Shown here: in pieces, positions 26,424-37,402 of the stretch
How the letters are laid out: each line of letters begins with the position of its first letter
How positions within the stretch are numbered: the first letter of the stretch is position 1
NCBI GenBank assembly: GCA_947451285.1
Contig: CANFYL010000004.1
Span: forward strand, 1-53,194
Origin: Comamonadaceae bacterium
GTDB lineage: Bacteria; Pseudomonadota; Gammaproteobacteria; Burkholderiales; Burkholderiaceae_C
Reading direction: 5' to 3'
DNA: 53,194 nucleotides
Notes under the pieces: model-generated
What the model saw: the letters and a program-made list of their open reading frames with translations, nothing else
What the model was told of the DNA's origin: nothing
Databases searched by the model: none
Translations under genes and position numbers: made by a program

Positions 26424-28754
26424 ATGATTGCCCAAGAACTTGAAGTCAGCTTGCACATGGCCTTTGTAGAGGCCCGCCAACAACGCCACGAATTTATCAC
26501 TGTGGAACACCTGTTGTTGGCATTGCTGGACAACCCGAGTGCAGCAGAGGTGCTTCGCGCTTGTTCGGCCAATATCGATGATCTTCGCAAGTCGCTTGCT
26601 AACTTCATCAAAGACAACACCCCTCAGGTGGCGGGTAGTGAAGAGGTTGATACCCAGCCGACCTTGGGTTTTCAGCGTGTGATACAGCGCGCGATCATGC
26701 ATGTGCAATCCACAGGAAATGGCAAAAAAGAGGTCACTGGCGCCAATGTCCTGGTCGCCATCTTTGGTGAAAAAGATTCACATGCTGTCTACTACCTGCA
26801 TCAGCAAGGTGTAACCCGTTTGGATGTGGTCAATTTCATTGCTCACGGCATCAAAAAGAGCGACCCACCTGAACCCGTCAAAGGTTCGGAAGCTCCCCAG
26901 GGCGAAGGTGAAGATGGTGGCGTTCCTGAAAAGAACGAAAAGGCATCTCCACTTGAACAGTTCACCCAAAACCTGAACCAATTGGCCAAAGAAGGCAAGA
27001 TTGATCCCTTGATTGGTCGGGAATACGAAGTTGAGCGAACCATTCAAATTTTGTGCCGTCGCCGTAAAAACAACCCGCTGTTGGTCGGTGAGGCTGGCGT
27101 TGGCAAAACCGCGATTGCCGAGGGCTTGGCCTGGCGCATCACGCAAAAAGATGTGCCTGAAATTTTGGCCGAAGCAGTGGTCTATTCGCTCGACATGGGG
27201 GCGTTGTTGGCAGGTACCAAATACCGCGGTGATTTTGAGCAACGACTCAAAGGAGTGATCAAGTCGCTTCAAGGCAAGCCTCACGCTATTTTGTTCATTG
27301 ATGAAATTCACACACTCATCGGTGCGGGTGCAGCTTCTGGAGGAACATTGGATGCTTCTAATTTGCTCAAGCCAGCCCTGTCGAGTGGGCAACTCAAATG
27401 CATTGGTGCGACCACTTTCACGGAATACCGTGGCATCTTTGAGAAAGACGCTGCACTGAGTCGCCGTTTCCAAAAAATCGATGTGGTCGAGCCATCTATC
27501 GAACAAACTGTAGACATCTTGAAAGGCTTGAAGTCTAGGTTTGAAGAACACCACAACGTCAAATACGCCGTAGCTGCTCTGCAAGCTGCTGCTGAGCTCA
27601 GTGCCAAGTACATCAATGATCGCCACTTACCTGACAAAGCCATTGACGTGATCGACGAAGCCGGTGCTGCCCAGCGTATCTTGCCTGCTTCCAAGCGAAA
27701 AAAGACAATCAGTAAAACTGAGATTGAAGACATCGTGGCCAAGATCGCCCGAATTCCTCCCGCGAACGTGTCGAACGATGACCGTGGCAAGTTGCAAACC
27801 TTGGAGCGCGATTTGAAAAGCGTGGTCTTTGGCCAAGACAAGGCGCTTGAAGTACTGGCTTCTGCCGTCAAGATGGCGCGCTCAGGCTTAGGTAAAAGTG
27901 ACAAGCCGATTGGTGCATTCTTGTTCAGTGGCCCCACAGGTGTGGGTAAAACAGAAGCTGCCAAACAACTTGCTTACATCATGGGTATTGACCTGATTCG
28001 CTTTGACATGTCTGAGTACATGGAGCGTCATGCGGTGAGCCGTCTCATAGGCGCTCCTCCAGGCTATGTGGGTTTTGATCAGGGTGGTTTATTGACCGAG
28101 GCTGTAACCAAGAAACCGCATTGTGTGCTGTTGCTCGATGAAATTGAGAAAGCGCATCCAGATATTTATAACGTGTTGTTGCAAGTCATGGACCATGGCA
28201 CCCTGACTGACAACAATGGCCGTAAAGCCGACTTTCGCAATGTGGTCTTGATCATGACGACCAATGCGGGCGCAGAAACCATGAATAAAGCGACCATTGG
28301 CTTTACCAACCCGCGCCAAGCTGGTGATGAAATGGGCGACATCAAACGCTTGTTCACACCGGAGTTTCGTAATCGTTTAGATGCTATCGTGGGCTTCAAA
28401 GCTTTGGACGAAAACGTCATCATGCGGGTGGTCGACAAGTTCTTGCTCCAGCTGGAAACGCAATTGGCAGAAAAGAAAGTTGACGTTACCTTCAGTGATA
28501 AGTTGCGGCAGCACTTGGCCAAGAAGGGCTTTGACCCCTTGATGGGGGCACGCCCCATGCAGCGTCTGATTCAAGACACCATCCGTCGTGCCCTGGCCGA
28601 TGAATTATTGTTTGGTCGTTTGACGGAAGGTGGCCGCTTGAGTGTGGACATCGATGACAAAGACGAGGTGTTGTTGGACATTCAACCTTTGCTAAAGAAA
28701 GAAAAAGGTGCCAAAGTAGAACCCAATTCGTCAGAAGAGACGACTGCCAGCTGA
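26424..28754 (+). CDS. clpA: ATP-dependent Clp protease ATP-binding subunit
   Basis: A 776-residue unfoldase of the ClpAP protease. A Clp N-domain (about 1-145) is followed by a Gly/Glu-rich linker, a first AAA+ module with Walker [10 protein letters not shown] at residues 222-230 and [12 protein letters not shown], and a second with GPTGVGKTE near residue 503 and [11 protein letters not shown]. The middle domain is absent, as in ClpA but not ClpB. AGAAGGA precedes the ATG. Its end is Lys/Glu-rich. Confidence 0.97.
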   Translation: MIAQELEVSLHMAFVEARQQRHEFITVEHLLLALLDNPSAAEVLRACSANIDDLRKSLANFIKDNTPQVAGSEEVDTQPTLGFQRVIQRAIMHVQSTGNGKKEVTGANVLVAIFGEKDSHAVYYLHQQGVTRLDVVNFIAHGIKKSDPPEPVKGSEAPQGEGEDGGVPEKNEKASPLEQFTQNLNQLAKEGKIDPLIGREYEVERTIQILCRRRKNNPLLVGEAGVGKTAIAEGLAWRITQKDVPEILAEAVVYSLDMGALLAGTKYRGDFEQRLKGVIKSLQGKPHAILFIDEIHTLIGAGAASGGTLDASNLLKPALSSGQLKCIGATTFTEYRGIFEKDAALSRRFQKIDVVEPSIEQTVDILKGLKSRFEEHHNVKYAVAALQAAAELSAKYINDRHLPDKAIDVIDEAGAAQRILPASKRKKTISKTEIEDIVAKIARIPPANVSNDDRGKLQTLERDLKSVVFGQDKALEVLASAVKMARSGLGKSDKPIGAFLFSGPTGVGKTEAAKQLAYIMGIDLIRFDMSEYMERHAVSRLIGAPPGYVGFDQGGLLTEAVTKKPHCVLLLDEIEKAHPDIYNVLLQVMDHGTLTDNNGRKADFRNVVLIMTTNAGAETMNKATIGFTNPRQAGDEMGDIKRLFTPEFRNRLDAIVGFKALDENVIMRVVDKFLLQLETQLAEKKVDVTFSDKLRQHLAKKGFDPLMGARPMQRLIQDTIRRALADELLFGRLTEGGRLSVDIDDKDEVLLDIQPLLKKEKGAKVEPNSSEETTAS

Positions 28755-28779
28755 GCCCCGACTGGCTTACCTTCACGAC

Positions 28780-28800
28780 GTAACAGGTAATAGGTAACAG
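28780..28800. repeat. Three tandem 7-bp repeats
   Basis: GTAACAG, GTAATAG and GTAACAG follow one another exactly in the 119-bp gap between clpA and yebC. No function is evident; the rest of the gap shows no clear terminator. Confidence 0.5.
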
Positions 28801-28873
28801 AATTTTGATTGGCGAATGGCTTCATCCGCACACTTAAAATCGCGAGAGTTTTTCAATAGAGCAAGGACAACAC

Positions 28874-29593
28874 GTGGCGGGACATAGCAAATGGGCCAAC
28901 ATCCAGCACCGAAAGGGGCGACAAGACGAAAAGCGTGGCCGCATCTGGACCCGACTCATCCGTGAAATCATGGTCGCTGCCCGTTTAGGTGGGGCTGACC
29001 TCGACATCAACCCCCGCTTGCGATTGGCGATTGAAAAAGCCAAAGCAGCCAATATGCCTGCTGACAATATCAAGCGCAACATAGATAAAGCGACTGGCAA
29101 CCTCGAGGGTGTGAGCTACGAGGAAATTCGTTACGAAGGTTACGGCATTGCAGGTGCCGCCATCATCGTGGACACCATGACTGATAACAAAGTCCGTACC
29201 GTGGCTGAAGTGCGTCATGCCTTTAGCAAATACGGTGGTAACTTGGGGACCGAAGGTTCTGTGTCTTTTCAGTTCAAACACTGTGGGCAAATTATTTTTG
29301 CTCCTGGTAGCGACGAAGAACGAATCATGGAAATTGCGCTGGACGCAGGCGCTGACGATGTGATCACAGGTGATGACGGGGCTATCGAGGTGCTGACCTC
29401 TGCCTTTCAATTTGAGTCACTCCAAAAAGCACTGGAAGCAGCCGGTATCAAGCCGGCGGTGGCTGAAGTGACTTGGCGTCCTGAGAACACAATTGAACTC
29501 GGCGGTGAGGACGCTCTCAAAATGCAAAAAATACTGGATGTGTTGGAAGACCTTGACGATGTGCAAGAGGTCTATCACAACGCCGAGCTATGA
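28874..29593 (+). CDS. yebC: YebC/PmpR family DNA-binding protein
   Basis: A 239-residue protein of the YebC family, opening [28 protein letters not shown] with the typical basic N-terminus, then [13 protein letters not shown] and [14 protein letters not shown]. Members have been described as regulators and, more recently, as factors relieving ribosome stalling. The start is a GTG at 28874 with AAGGA upstream. The stop overlaps purD by 4 bp (ATGA). Confidence 0.95.
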   Translation: MAGHSKWANIQHRKGRQDEKRGRIWTRLIREIMVAARLGGADLDINPRLRLAIEKAKAANMPADNIKRNIDKATGNLEGVSYEEIRYEGYGIAGAAIIVDTMTDNKVRTVAEVRHAFSKYGGNLGTEGSVSFQFKHCGQIIFAPGSDEERIMEIALDAGADDVITGDDGAIEVLTSAFQFESLQKALEAAGIKPAVAEVTWRPENTIELGGEDALKMQKILDVLEDLDDVQEVYHNAEL

Positions 29594-30882
29594 AAATTTT
29601 GGTCATTGGCGGAGGTGGCCGAGAGCACGCTTTGGCTTGGAAACTCGCACAGTCTCACAAGGTGCAAACGGTGTTTGTGGCCCCAGGCAATGGCGGAACG
29701 GCAAGGGACAAACGGCTTGAGAACATTGAGCTGACAGATGTCAAAGCGCTGCGCGAGTTTGCCCAAACTGAGCAGATTGAACTCACGGTGGTCGGTCCAG
29801 AGACGCCCTTAGCCGCAGGTGTGGTGGACGAGTTTCGAGCATACGGCTTGCGCATCTTTGGTCCTACCCAAGCGGCGGCTCAGCTCGAAAGCTCCAAGGC
29901 CTTCAGCAAGGCCTTCATGAAACGACACAACATACCGACTGCGGAGTACGAAACCTTCACCGACCCTGCTGCTGCGCATGCCTACGTGAACGCTAAGGGC
30001 GTTCCGATCGTGGTGAAAGCTGATGGCTTGGCCGCAGGCAAAGGTGTGGTGGTGGCTATGAACTTGAAAGAAGCGCATCAAGCGATTGATTTCATGTTGG
30101 TCGATAACACCTTGGGTGTGGCTCACAACGCAGGTGGCGCACGGGTGGTCATTGAAGAGTTTTTAGTGGGAGATGAGGCGAGCTTTATCGTCATGTGCGA
30201 TGGTCGCCATGTACTCCCACTGGCAACCAGTCAAGACCACAAGCGCCTGTTGGACGCAGATCAGGGCCCAAACACAGGTGGCATGGGTGCGTATTCCCCT
30301 GCGCCTGTTGTGACGCCAGAGGTCCATGCGCGTGCCATGCGCGAAATTATTCTTCCAACCATTCGGGGCATGGAAAAAGATGGCATCGTTTTCACAGGTT
30401 TTCTCTATGCCGGCTTGATGATCGATGCCCAGGGTAAGCCCAAAACCTTGGAGTTCAATTGCCGTATGGGAGACCCCGAAACCCAACCCATCATGATGCG
30501 TTTAAAAACCGACCTCGTAGATGTGTTGTTGGCAGCCACTGAATCCGAGACGGGTAAGCAACTCGATGGCATCGAGTTGCAGTGGGACCGGCGCAGTGCA
30601 GTGGGAGTTGTCATGGCAGCGCATGGTTACCCAGAGCAACCGCGTCGGGGTGACCTGATCACGGGTTTGCCAAAAGACACGGACGAAGTAGTCGTTTTTC
30701 ACGCTGCAACTTCCCAGCAAGCAAGTGAGTTGCGCACTACGGGCGGACGCGTTTTGTGCGTGACTGCTTTGGGTGGGACGCTCAAGCAGGCCCAGCAGTT
30801 GGTTTATGAAACTGCCCAAACCATTCATTTTGATGGTGTGCAGTACCGTCGCGACATTGGTCATCGAGCTATCGCGCGTTGA
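29590..30882 (+). CDS. purD: Phosphoribosylamine-glycine ligase
   Basis: A 430-residue enzyme making glycinamide ribonucleotide from phosphoribosylamine, glycine and ATP in purine synthesis. The N-terminal [17 protein letters not shown], the ATP-grasp region [16 protein letters not shown], the [29 protein letters not shown] signature and the C-terminal GDLITGLP all fit. Translation is coupled to yebC by an ATGA overlap. Confidence 0.97.
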   Translation: MKILVIGGGGREHALAWKLAQSHKVQTVFVAPGNGGTARDKRLENIELTDVKALREFAQTEQIELTVVGPETPLAAGVVDEFRAYGLRIFGPTQAAAQLESSKAFSKAFMKRHNIPTAEYETFTDPAAAHAYVNAKGVPIVVKADGLAAGKGVVVAMNLKEAHQAIDFMLVDNTLGVAHNAGGARVVIEEFLVGDEASFIVMCDGRHVLPLATSQDHKRLLDADQGPNTGGMGAYSPAPVVTPEVHARAMREIILPTIRGMEKDGIVFTGFLYAGLMIDAQGKPKTLEFNCRMGDPETQPIMMRLKTDLVDVLLAATESETGKQLDGIELQWDRRSAVGVVMAAHGYPEQPRRGDLITGLPKDTDEVVVFHAATSQQASELRTTGGRVLCVTALGGTLKQAQQLVYETAQTIHFDGVQYRRDIGHRAIAR

Positions 30883-30900
30883 ACGCAAGAATACTGTCCA

Positions 30901-31545
30901 ATGCCTCAGACTTATTCCCAATCCGAACTGCCAATCCAGTTCATGGGCAGTCGCTTGGCGCGTGCAGCACTGACTTTGGTTGGTTGGCGTTATTCCTTTG
31001 ACGGTTTGCCCTCGAAACAGGGCGTTCTCATTGGCTATCCACACACCAGTAACTGGGATTTTGTGGTGATGATCTTGGTCAAATGGTCTATTGGTCTGCC
31101 AGTTCAATTTTTAGCAAAACACACCTTGTTTGATATACCTTTATTTGGTCGATGGTTGACTTGGCTAGGAGGCGTCTCGATTGATCGTTCCTCATCCCAA
31201 GGGGTTGTCGCTCACTTGTTGAACTTGTTCAAAAAGCATCAAGCTGAGAATCACTATTTTTGGTTGGCCTTGTCTCCTGAAGGTACACGCCGTCGCACTG
31301 ATGGTTGGCGAAGCGGTTTCTACCAGCTGTCCACCCTGGCAAATGTGCCCTTGTGCATGGTACGTATCGACTATGGTCAAAAAAAAGTGGACCTTTCGCA
31401 TTTCATGCATTTGTCCGGGGTTGAGGATGACGACTATGCGCATATTGCTCGTGTTTACGAGGGCGTTAAAGGGTTTCATGTGTCCCAAGCTGCCCCAGTT
31501 CAACCCATCAAGCAAGTCTCTTTAAATCCAAGGATTGATAAATGA
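30901..31545 (+). CDS. PlsC-like lysophospholipid acyltransferase family protein
   Basis: A 214-residue membrane-associated acyltransferase. The catalytic H-x4-D motif is seen as HTSNWD, the acceptor-binding motif as LSPEGTRRR, and [15 protein letters not shown] is the middle motif. It probably acylates a lysophospholipid or a related lipid; it is short, and closer to the 1-acyl-glycerol-3-phosphate acyltransferase-like proteins found with hemF in this group than to true PlsC. It lies 18 bp after purD and overlaps hemF by ATGA. Confidence 0.88.
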   Translation: MPQTYSQSELPIQFMGSRLARAALTLVGWRYSFDGLPSKQGVLIGYPHTSNWDFVVMILVKWSIGLPVQFLAKHTLFDIPLFGRWLTWLGGVSIDRSSSQGVVAHLLNLFKKHQAENHYFWLALSPEGTRRRTDGWRSGFYQLSTLANVPLCMVRIDYGQKKVDLSHFMHLSGVEDDDYAHIARVYEGVKGFHVSQAAPVQPIKQVSLNPRIDK

Positions 31546-32459
31546 CACCTGTTGCAGAGTCTGTTCGCGAATACCTGATGGGTTTGCAGTCCCGCATCGT
31601 GGAAGCTGTTTCCCAAAAAGATGGCGGCACGTTTGTGTCAGACGCTTGGAAAAAAGGTCCAGGTGAGCAATTGCAAGGCAATGGAATTACAAAAATTCTC
31701 GAGAATGGAGCCGTTTTCGAGCGCGCGGGTTGTGGCTTTTCACATGTGCAGGGGCCCAAACTCCCGCCCTCTGCTACCCAGCATCGACCCGAGTTGGCGG
31801 GCGCGCCATTTGAGGCTATGGGGGTATCTCTGGTGTTTCATCCCCGCAACCCCTATGTGCCAACTGTGCACATGAATGTTCGCATGATTGCAGCTACACC
31901 GATCAACGGAGACACCGTGGCATGGTTTGGCGGCGGCATGGACTTGACTCCTTATTACGGCTTTAGCGAAGACGCAGTGCATTTCCACCAAACTTGTCGA
32001 GAGGCCTTGCAGCCCTTTGGTGCGGAACTCTACCCAAGGTTTAAAACGTGGTGTGACGATTACTTTTGTCTGAAGCATCGTGACGAGCAACGCGGTATTG
32101 GCGGTGTGTTCTTTGACGACTTCTCAGAGTTGGGATTTGATAAAAGTTTTTCTATGTTACGCAGTGTGGCCGATGCGTTCTTACCTGCTTACATGCCCAT
32201 CGTCGAGCGGCACGAGAAAACTGCATACGGTGAGCGTGAGCGGGCGCACCAACTTTACCGTCGTGGTCGCTATGTCGAATTCAATCTGGTTTGGGACAGA
32301 GGGACGCACTTTGGTCTGCAATCGGGCGGTCGTACGGAATCTATTTTGTTGTCCATGCCGCCACTGGTGAGTTGGTCTTACCAGCATCATTACGAGCCAG
32401 GAACTCCTGAACATGCGTTGACGCACGAATTTTTAGTGCGCAGAGATTGGCTCTCGTGA
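31542..32459 (+). CDS. hemF: Oxygen-dependent coproporphyrinogen III oxidase
   Basis: A 305-residue enzyme that decarboxylates coproporphyrinogen III to protoporphyrinogen IX with O2 in heme synthesis. The family signature [21 protein letters not shown] is present, with [30 protein letters not shown] and [32 protein letters not shown]. It implies aerobic growth. The stop overlaps nadD by GTGA. Confidence 0.97.
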   Translation: MTPVAESVREYLMGLQSRIVEAVSQKDGGTFVSDAWKKGPGEQLQGNGITKILENGAVFERAGCGFSHVQGPKLPPSATQHRPELAGAPFEAMGVSLVFHPRNPYVPTVHMNVRMIAATPINGDTVAWFGGGMDLTPYYGFSEDAVHFHQTCREALQPFGAELYPRFKTWCDDYFCLKHRDEQRGIGGVFFDDFSELGFDKSFSMLRSVADAFLPAYMPIVERHEKTAYGERERAHQLYRRGRYVEFNLVWDRGTHFGLQSGGRTESILLSMPPLVSWSYQHHYEPGTPEHALTHEFLVRRDWLS

Positions 32460-33070
32460 ATCGTATTGGCGTTTTTGGTGGTGCATTTGATCCTCCGCAT
32501 GTGGCGCATCAGGCTATGGCTCGTGCGGCTTTGTCTCAATTTCAGTTGGATCTTTTGCGAGTCATCCCAACAGGATCGGCATGGCACAAAGCACGTCCAT
32601 TGACGGATGCCTCACACCGTTTGGCCATGGTTCATCTGGCATTCGATGACATTCAACCGAGTTGTGTGGATTGTCGTGAAATTGAGCGCCTTGGACCCAC
32701 CTACACCATTGACACCTTGGTCGACCTGAAAAACGAAAACCCGCAAGCGGCGCTGTTTTTGTTTATTGGTGAGGATCAGGCACGTGCATTTAAGACTTGG
32801 CGACGATGGGAAGATATTTTGCGCATGGCAACAGTGGTGGTTGCACAGCGACCTGAGATGGAGGATGACACTGCCAGCCCGAATTTTGCACAGTGGCACA
32901 ATGGTGTATCTGCCGACGTGCAAAGATTAGACATGACACCTCAGGCGGTGAGCGCGACCGACATTCGATCCCGTATCGCCCGTGGCGTGACCATGCCACC
33001 ATTGTTGCCCCTTTCTGTGCAACGCTATATTGAACAACACCGCCTTTACCAAACACACTCTGATGACTGA
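32456..33070 (+). CDS. nadD: Nicotinate-nucleotide adenylyltransferase
   Basis: A 204-residue enzyme forming deamido-NAD from nicotinate mononucleotide and ATP. The nucleotidyltransferase motif [14 protein letters not shown] lies at the N-terminus and the second ATP motif [10 protein letters not shown] near the end. The GTG at 32456 overlapping the hemF stop is chosen; an upstream TTG at 32447 adds three residues without a better ribosome site. It overlaps rsfS by 8 bp. Confidence 0.94.
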   Translation: MNRIGVFGGAFDPPHVAHQAMARAALSQFQLDLLRVIPTGSAWHKARPLTDASHRLAMVHLAFDDIQPSCVDCREIERLGPTYTIDTLVDLKNENPQAALFLFIGEDQARAFKTWRRWEDILRMATVVVAQRPEMEDDTASPNFAQWHNGVSADVQRLDMTPQAVSATDIRSRIARGVTMPPLLPLSVQRYIEQHRLYQTHSDD

Positions 33071-33707
33071 TTCACTCGCTAAAAAAGATGTTCAAAAACT
33101 CCAACGTTGCATTGTCGATGCCTTGGAGGATGTGAAAGCCCAATCTCTCAGTGTGTTTGATACCGAGCATCTCTCTTCCTTGTTCGAGCGTGTCATCATC
33201 GCGTCTGGCACTTCCAACCGACAAACCAAGGCCTTGGCTGCGAGCGTGCGTGACAAAGTGCGCGAAGCTGGTTTTCCCAAACCCCGCATCGAAGGCGAGG
33301 ACAACGGCGAGTGGATCATTGTTGACTGTGGTGCAGTTGTGGTGCATGTCATGCAACCAACGATCCGTCAGTACTACAACTTGGAAGAAATATGGGGTGA
33401 GAAGCCTGTTCGATTGAAGTTTGGTGCTCCTAAACCTGCACCCCCCATCGCTGCTGAGCCTCAAGTTAAAATCGCGGTAAAAAAGGCCAGTGCTAAAAAA
33501 CCGTCGTCTAAAAAAACAACAGATCATCCAACAACGGCCAAGACAGCTGCAAGAAGAACAGCTGCCAAGACTGCACCCAAAACCACGTTCAAATCCAGCA
33601 CCAAGCCAGTCACCAAAGTGGTCGGTAAGCCATTGGCCAAGAAGTCTGCAACCAAACCTGCGGCTAAAAAAACTGCGGCTAAGAAGCCGCTTACTCGCAA
33701 GGCATGA
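33063..33707 (+). CDS. rsfS: Ribosomal silencing factor with Lys/Ala-rich C-terminal extension
   Basis: The first 120 residues are a normal RsfS/Iojap domain, which binds ribosomal protein uL14 and blocks subunit joining in starvation: [15 protein letters not shown], then [15 protein letters not shown] and YNLEEIWG. Residues 121-214 are an added tail of Lys, Ala, Pro and Thr with AKK and PAAKK repeats, like a histone H1 C-terminus. Most RsfS proteins stop near residue 105-130. The start at 33063 overlaps nadD; the end overlaps rlmH by ATGA. Confidence 0.93.
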   Translation: MTDSLAKKDVQKLQRCIVDALEDVKAQSLSVFDTEHLSSLFERVIIASGTSNRQTKALAASVRDKVREAGFPKPRIEGEDNGEWIIVDCGAVVVHVMQPTIRQYYNLEEIWGEKPVRLKFGAPKPAPPIAAEPQVKIAVKKASAKKPSSKKTTDHPTTAKTAARRTAAKTAPKTTFKSSTKPVTKVVGKPLAKKSATKPAAKKTAAKKPLTRKA

Positions 33708-34171
33708 GGCTGTGGGTGGTCGCCGTGGGATTGCGTGTCCCAGATTGGGCGCAGACCGCGTGGGATGACTATGCAAAGCGTTTTCCATCAGAGATCAAGC
33801 TAGAACTCAAAGCGGTCAAAACAGAGCCCCGTGGTTCAAAAACAATAGACACCCTGCATGCGGCAGAGCGTGAGCGCATTCAAACTGCTATACCGCGTGG
33901 TTGCCGCATCGTGGCGTTGGATGAACGTGGCACCCACCTCACCACGCTCGGATTGGCGCAAAAACTCAAACAGTGGCAACTCGAAGCCGACGATGTGGCT
34001 TTGGTCATTGGCGGTCCAGACGGCCTAGATCCTGAGTTCAAACAAAATGCCCATGAGCGCATTCGTTTGTCTGACTTGACCTTACCGCATGCCATGGTTC
34101 GCGTTTTATTGGTCGAGCAGCTCTATCGGGCATGGTCGATCAATGCCAACCATCCCTACCACCGCGAGTGA
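33704..34171 (+). CDS. rlmH: 23S rRNA (pseudouridine1915-N3)-methyltransferase
   Basis: A 155-residue SPOUT-fold methyltransferase that modifies pseudouridine 1915 of 23S rRNA. The knotted SAM-binding part shows [13 protein letters not shown], and the C-terminal [29 protein letters not shown] is the family signature. It is standard downstream of rsfS. Confidence 0.97.
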   Translation: MRLWVVAVGLRVPDWAQTAWDDYAKRFPSEIKLELKAVKTEPRGSKTIDTLHAAERERIQTAIPRGCRIVALDERGTHLTTLGLAQKLKQWQLEADDVALVIGGPDGLDPEFKQNAHERIRLSDLTLPHAMVRVLLVEQLYRAWSINANHPYHRE

Positions 34172-34175
34172 TGTG

Positions 34176-34784
34176 ATGTCTTCTTATCCCTTTGTTTATT
34201 TGGCTTCACAAAGTCCCAGGCGTCGCCAATTGCTCGAGCAATTGGGCGTGCCTTATGAACTGCTCTTACCAGATTCGAGCGAGGATGCCGAGGCTTTAGA
34301 GGTGGTGCTGCCATCAGAAAACCCCAAGGCCTATGTGCAGCGCGTGACCTTACTTAAACTCACTGCGGCGCTGATGCGCATCAAGTACCGGGGCTTAGTG
34401 GCAGCTCCCGTGTTGTGCTCTGACACGACAGTGGCTTTAGGTGCCGCCATTTTGGGCAAGCCCAACGACCACAACCATGCCCAACAGATGCTGAGCGCTC
34501 TCAGTGGCAATACACATCGGGTGTTGACTGCGGTCGCTGTGGGGACTGTTCGCAAGCAGCGTCAGGCCTTAAGCATTTCGAGCGTTCGCTTTGCCCCTAT
34601 GACAAATCAACAAATCAAGCGCTATGTGGACAGTGGCGAGCCCATGGGAAAGGCTGGTGCCTACGCAATTCAGGGAAGCGCAGCCGCCCATATAGAGCAT
34701 ATCAACGGCAGTTACTCTGGCATCATGGGCCTGCCCATGTTCGAGACTGCGCAGATTTTGCGTGATTTCGGTTTCAAGGTGTAA
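34176..34784 (+). CDS. Maf family nucleoside triphosphate pyrophosphatase (YhdE type)
   Basis: A 202-residue house-cleaning NTP pyrophosphatase. The N-terminal [23 protein letters not shown] with the catalytic Asp, ILGKP, and [13 protein letters not shown] are Maf motifs. The DTT form of the catalytic segment matches the dTTP/UTP-acting YhdE subgroup rather than YceF. The ATG at 34176, 4 bp after rlmH, gives the standard N-terminus; the longer in-frame reading from 34089 lies inside rlmH. Confidence 0.93.
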   Translation: MSSYPFVYLASQSPRRRQLLEQLGVPYELLLPDSSEDAEALEVVLPSENPKAYVQRVTLLKLTAALMRIKYRGLVAAPVLCSDTTVALGAAILGKPNDHNHAQQMLSALSGNTHRVLTAVAVGTVRKQRQALSISSVRFAPMTNQQIKRYVDSGEPMGKAGAYAIQGSAAAHIEHINGSYSGIMGLPMFETAQILRDFGFKV

Positions 34785-34799
34785 CTCCATAGGCTCACC

Positions 34800-36290
34800 A
34801 TGCAACAAGATGTTTTGATCAACTGGTCGCCCCAAGAGACCCGCGTAGCTGTCGTCGAAAGTGGTGCCGTTCAAGAACTCCATGTAGAGAGAACGCTCGA
34901 ACGCGGGTTGGTTGGTAATGTGTATCTGGGACGAGTCTCGCGCGTGTTGCCAGGCATGCAATCGGCATTCATTGACATTGGCTTGGAGCGTGCTGCCTTC
35001 TTGCATGTTGCTGATTTGATGAGCACCGTGTCGGCCCGTCATGCCGAATCAGACGGCGGTCTAACTATTGCGCCAGTGCCGATCGAAAAACAAGTGTTTG
35101 AGGGCCAGTCCTTGATGGTGCAAGTCATCAAAGATCCTATTGGCAGCAAGGGTGCCCGCCTATCATCACAAATAAGTATTGCCGGTCGTTTGCTGGTTTT
35201 TCTGCCTCAAGATCAACACATCGGCGTGTCTCAAAAAATTCCGCTCGAGCAGCGCGAAAACTTACGCCGTCGTTTGCAGAAACTAGCTGAAGAAATTTCG
35301 CCCAATGCGCAAACAGGTGGCTATATCTTGCGCACAAATGGTGAAGACGCCACTGATAAGGAATTGAGTGAAGACATTGGCTACCTTCGCAAAACTTGGA
35401 CTCGCATCAAAGATGCCTCTTTGAGGTTACCGCCAATGTCATTGTTGCATCAAGATTTGAACTTGCTGCAACGCGTTTTGCGTGACCTGGTCAGCGAAGC
35501 CACGCAAACCATACGCATTGACTCCAAAGAACAATTCGAACTATTGCATTCCTTTGGATCAGAGTTCATGCCTGCAGCAACCCAAAAACTTGCTTTGTAC
35601 AAGGGGGAGCGGCCCATTTTCGATCTATACGGCATTGACGAAGAGGTGGCTCGTGCCCTAGGTCGCCGCGTGGATTTGAAATCTGGTGGCTACCTCATCA
35701 TCGATCAAACGGAGGCGCTGACCACAGTGGATGTGAACACCGGGGGGTTTGTCGGTGCGCGCAACTTTGATGAAACAATTTTTAAAACTAACTTGGAAGC
35801 TGCCGGAGCTATTGCGCGGCAACTGCGCCTGCGCAATTTAGGTGGCATCATCGTCGCAGATTTCATTGACATGCTGCGAGAAGACCATCGAGATGCTGTG
35901 CTGAATGAGTTTCGTAAACAGCTCGCTCGTGATCGTGTCAAGACCATGGTCAGTGGCTATTCCGCTTTGGGTTTGGTGGAAATGACGCGCAAACGCACCC
36001 GTGAATCCTTGGCGCACATGTTGTGCGAACCCTGCCCTGTATGCGATGGCAAAGGGAATGTCAAAACTGCACGAACTGTGACGTATGACATCTTGCGTGA
36101 GATCTTGCGTGAGGCTCGGCAATTCAATCCTAGGGAGTTTCGGGTCATTGCTGCGCCTAGCGTCATTGACGTCTTGTTGGATGAAGAAAGTCAGCACTTG
36201 GCGGGTTTGAGCGATTTCATCGGAAAGCCAATTTCTCTACGAAGTGAAATGGCCATGGCTCAAGAGCAGTACGACATAGTCTTGCTATGA
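34800..36290 (+). CDS. rng: Ribonuclease G
   Basis: A 496-residue endoribonuclease of the RNase E/G family, which processes 16S rRNA 5' ends and turns over mRNAs. The S1 domain starts near GNVYLGRVSRVLPGMQSAFIDIGLERAAFLH. The catalytic part has TVDVNTGGFVG and IIVADFIDM with the metal-binding aspartates, and CEPCPVCDGKG supplies the zinc-link cysteines. The long C-terminal scaffold of RNase E is missing. The end overlaps the glycosyltransferase gene by ATGA. Confidence 0.96.
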   Translation: MQQDVLINWSPQETRVAVVESGAVQELHVERTLERGLVGNVYLGRVSRVLPGMQSAFIDIGLERAAFLHVADLMSTVSARHAESDGGLTIAPVPIEKQVFEGQSLMVQVIKDPIGSKGARLSSQISIAGRLLVFLPQDQHIGVSQKIPLEQRENLRRRLQKLAEEISPNAQTGGYILRTNGEDATDKELSEDIGYLRKTWTRIKDASLRLPPMSLLHQDLNLLQRVLRDLVSEATQTIRIDSKEQFELLHSFGSEFMPAATQKLALYKGERPIFDLYGIDEEVARALGRRVDLKSGGYLIIDQTEALTTVDVNTGGFVGARNFDETIFKTNLEAAGAIARQLRLRNLGGIIVADFIDMLREDHRDAVLNEFRKQLARDRVKTMVSGYSALGLVEMTRKRTRESLAHMLCEPCPVCDGKGNVKTARTVTYDILREILREARQFNPREFRVIAAPSVIDVLLDEESQHLAGLSDFIGKPISLRSEMAMAQEQYDIVLL

Positions 36291-37402
36291 CACAAGAGCA
36301 TTCGCTGTCTATTCTTGTCTTCACCAGAGACTTGGATCGCTATTCCTTGATGATGTTGCGCGAGTTGCAGCATATGGGGCAAAAAGTCCATGTGGTTGTT
36401 GAACCAGCATCCACTGCCCACAGCAAAGATTGGTCAAGAGAAATTGATGTGGTTGCGAAGGTGCCGCTCAAAGGGCGATTCGATAAAAGTGCAGCCCGAC
36501 GTTACAGCGACTTGGTGGCGCAATTCTCGGCGGATGTGTGTTTGTGCTACACAAGCCGGGCTTTATCGGTCGCCTTGACTGCCAAGCGACAATTTAAATT
36601 CAAAACACCAATTGTTGGCACACGGGGGGCGATTGGCGGTGTGAGCGCTTTTTATGTGCAAGACTGGTTCACCTATTTGTCACCAAGACTTGATGCTGTG
36701 GTGTGCATGTCTCAAGCTATTGCTGACAAGTTGAGGCACGAAGCGAGGCGTTTTTATCCGAGTCATCCTGGGCGCTTTGAAACCATTTACCCCGGCTACA
36801 GCCAATTGTTGCAAATACATCCTCAGCCCGACCGAAGAAATCGATCCCTGACTGACACCGCTTGCTTATTGTGTATCGCCAATGACCGTCCCATCAAAGG
36901 TCTTGCTTTATTGCTTGATGCCGTGGCCAAGCATTTGAGATCAATCAATTGGCGACTTGATCTTGTAGGAGAGTGTGGGCCCTCCATTCGCACTGTTGTG
37001 GCCCAATCGCCTTTACTTTCACAGCATGTCCATGTGCATGGTTACCGTAGCGATGTGCCGGAATTTTTGAAGTCCGCGCACATCTACATACAACCCACAC
37101 TCAAGCCGGGTGAAGGTATTGGTAACTCCATGGCCGAAGCCATGTCATTTGGCTTGCCTGTTATCACCAGCAATGTGGGTGGAGGTACTGAGTTGGTCAG
37201 TCATCAAGAGACAGGCTTACATTTTTCTGCCGAGTCTTCAGTTGCACTGGCCACCGCGATTGATCAACTGATTGAGAATCCCGCTCTCTGCGATGACATG
37301 GGGCAGTTGGGCGCTGCTAAGCTTTTACAGCGATTCAGTTTGCGCCAGGAAGCCCAGAATTTCTTGAGCTTATTCAATGCTCTGCGGCTGTCTCATCCAT
37401 AA
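36287..37402 (+). CDS. Glycosyltransferase family 4-like protein
   Basis: A 371-residue GT-B glycosyltransferase. The C-terminal half has the nucleotide-sugar-binding E-x7-E motif in EGIGNSMAEAMSFGLPVITSNVGGGTELV, and FLKSAHIYIQPT before it. No membrane segment is seen. Acceptor and sugar are unknown; lipopolysaccharide or exopolysaccharide synthesis is the likely setting given msbA next door. Its start overlaps rng by ATGA and its last 29 bp overlap the convergent msbA gene. Confidence 0.87.
   Translation: MTQEHSLSILVFTRDLDRYSLMMLRELQHMGQKVHVVVEPASTAHSKDWSREIDVVAKVPLKGRFDKSAARRYSDLVAQFSADVCLCYTSRALSVALTAKRQFKFKTPIVGTRGAIGGVSAFYVQDWFTYLSPRLDAVVCMSQAIADKLRHEARRFYPSHPGRFETIYPGYSQLLQIHPQPDRRNRSLTDTACLLCIANDRPIKGLALLLDAVAKHLRSINWRLDLVGECGPSIRTVVAQSPLLSQHVHVHGYRSDVPEFLKSAHIYIQPTLKPGEGIGNSMAEAMSFGLPVITSNVGGGTELVSHQETGLHFSAESSVALATAIDQLIENPALCDDMGQLGAAKLLQRFSLRQEAQNFLSLFNALRLSHP

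Noticed and set aside
26778-27626. A 282-codon frame antisense to clpA
   Set aside because: clpA is intact with all AAA+ motifs and the antisense product has no recognisable features.
33072-33788. A 238-codon frame antisense to rsfS
   Set aside because: Its Arg/Cys/Phe-rich sequence is the complement of the Lys/Ala-rich tail of RsfS.
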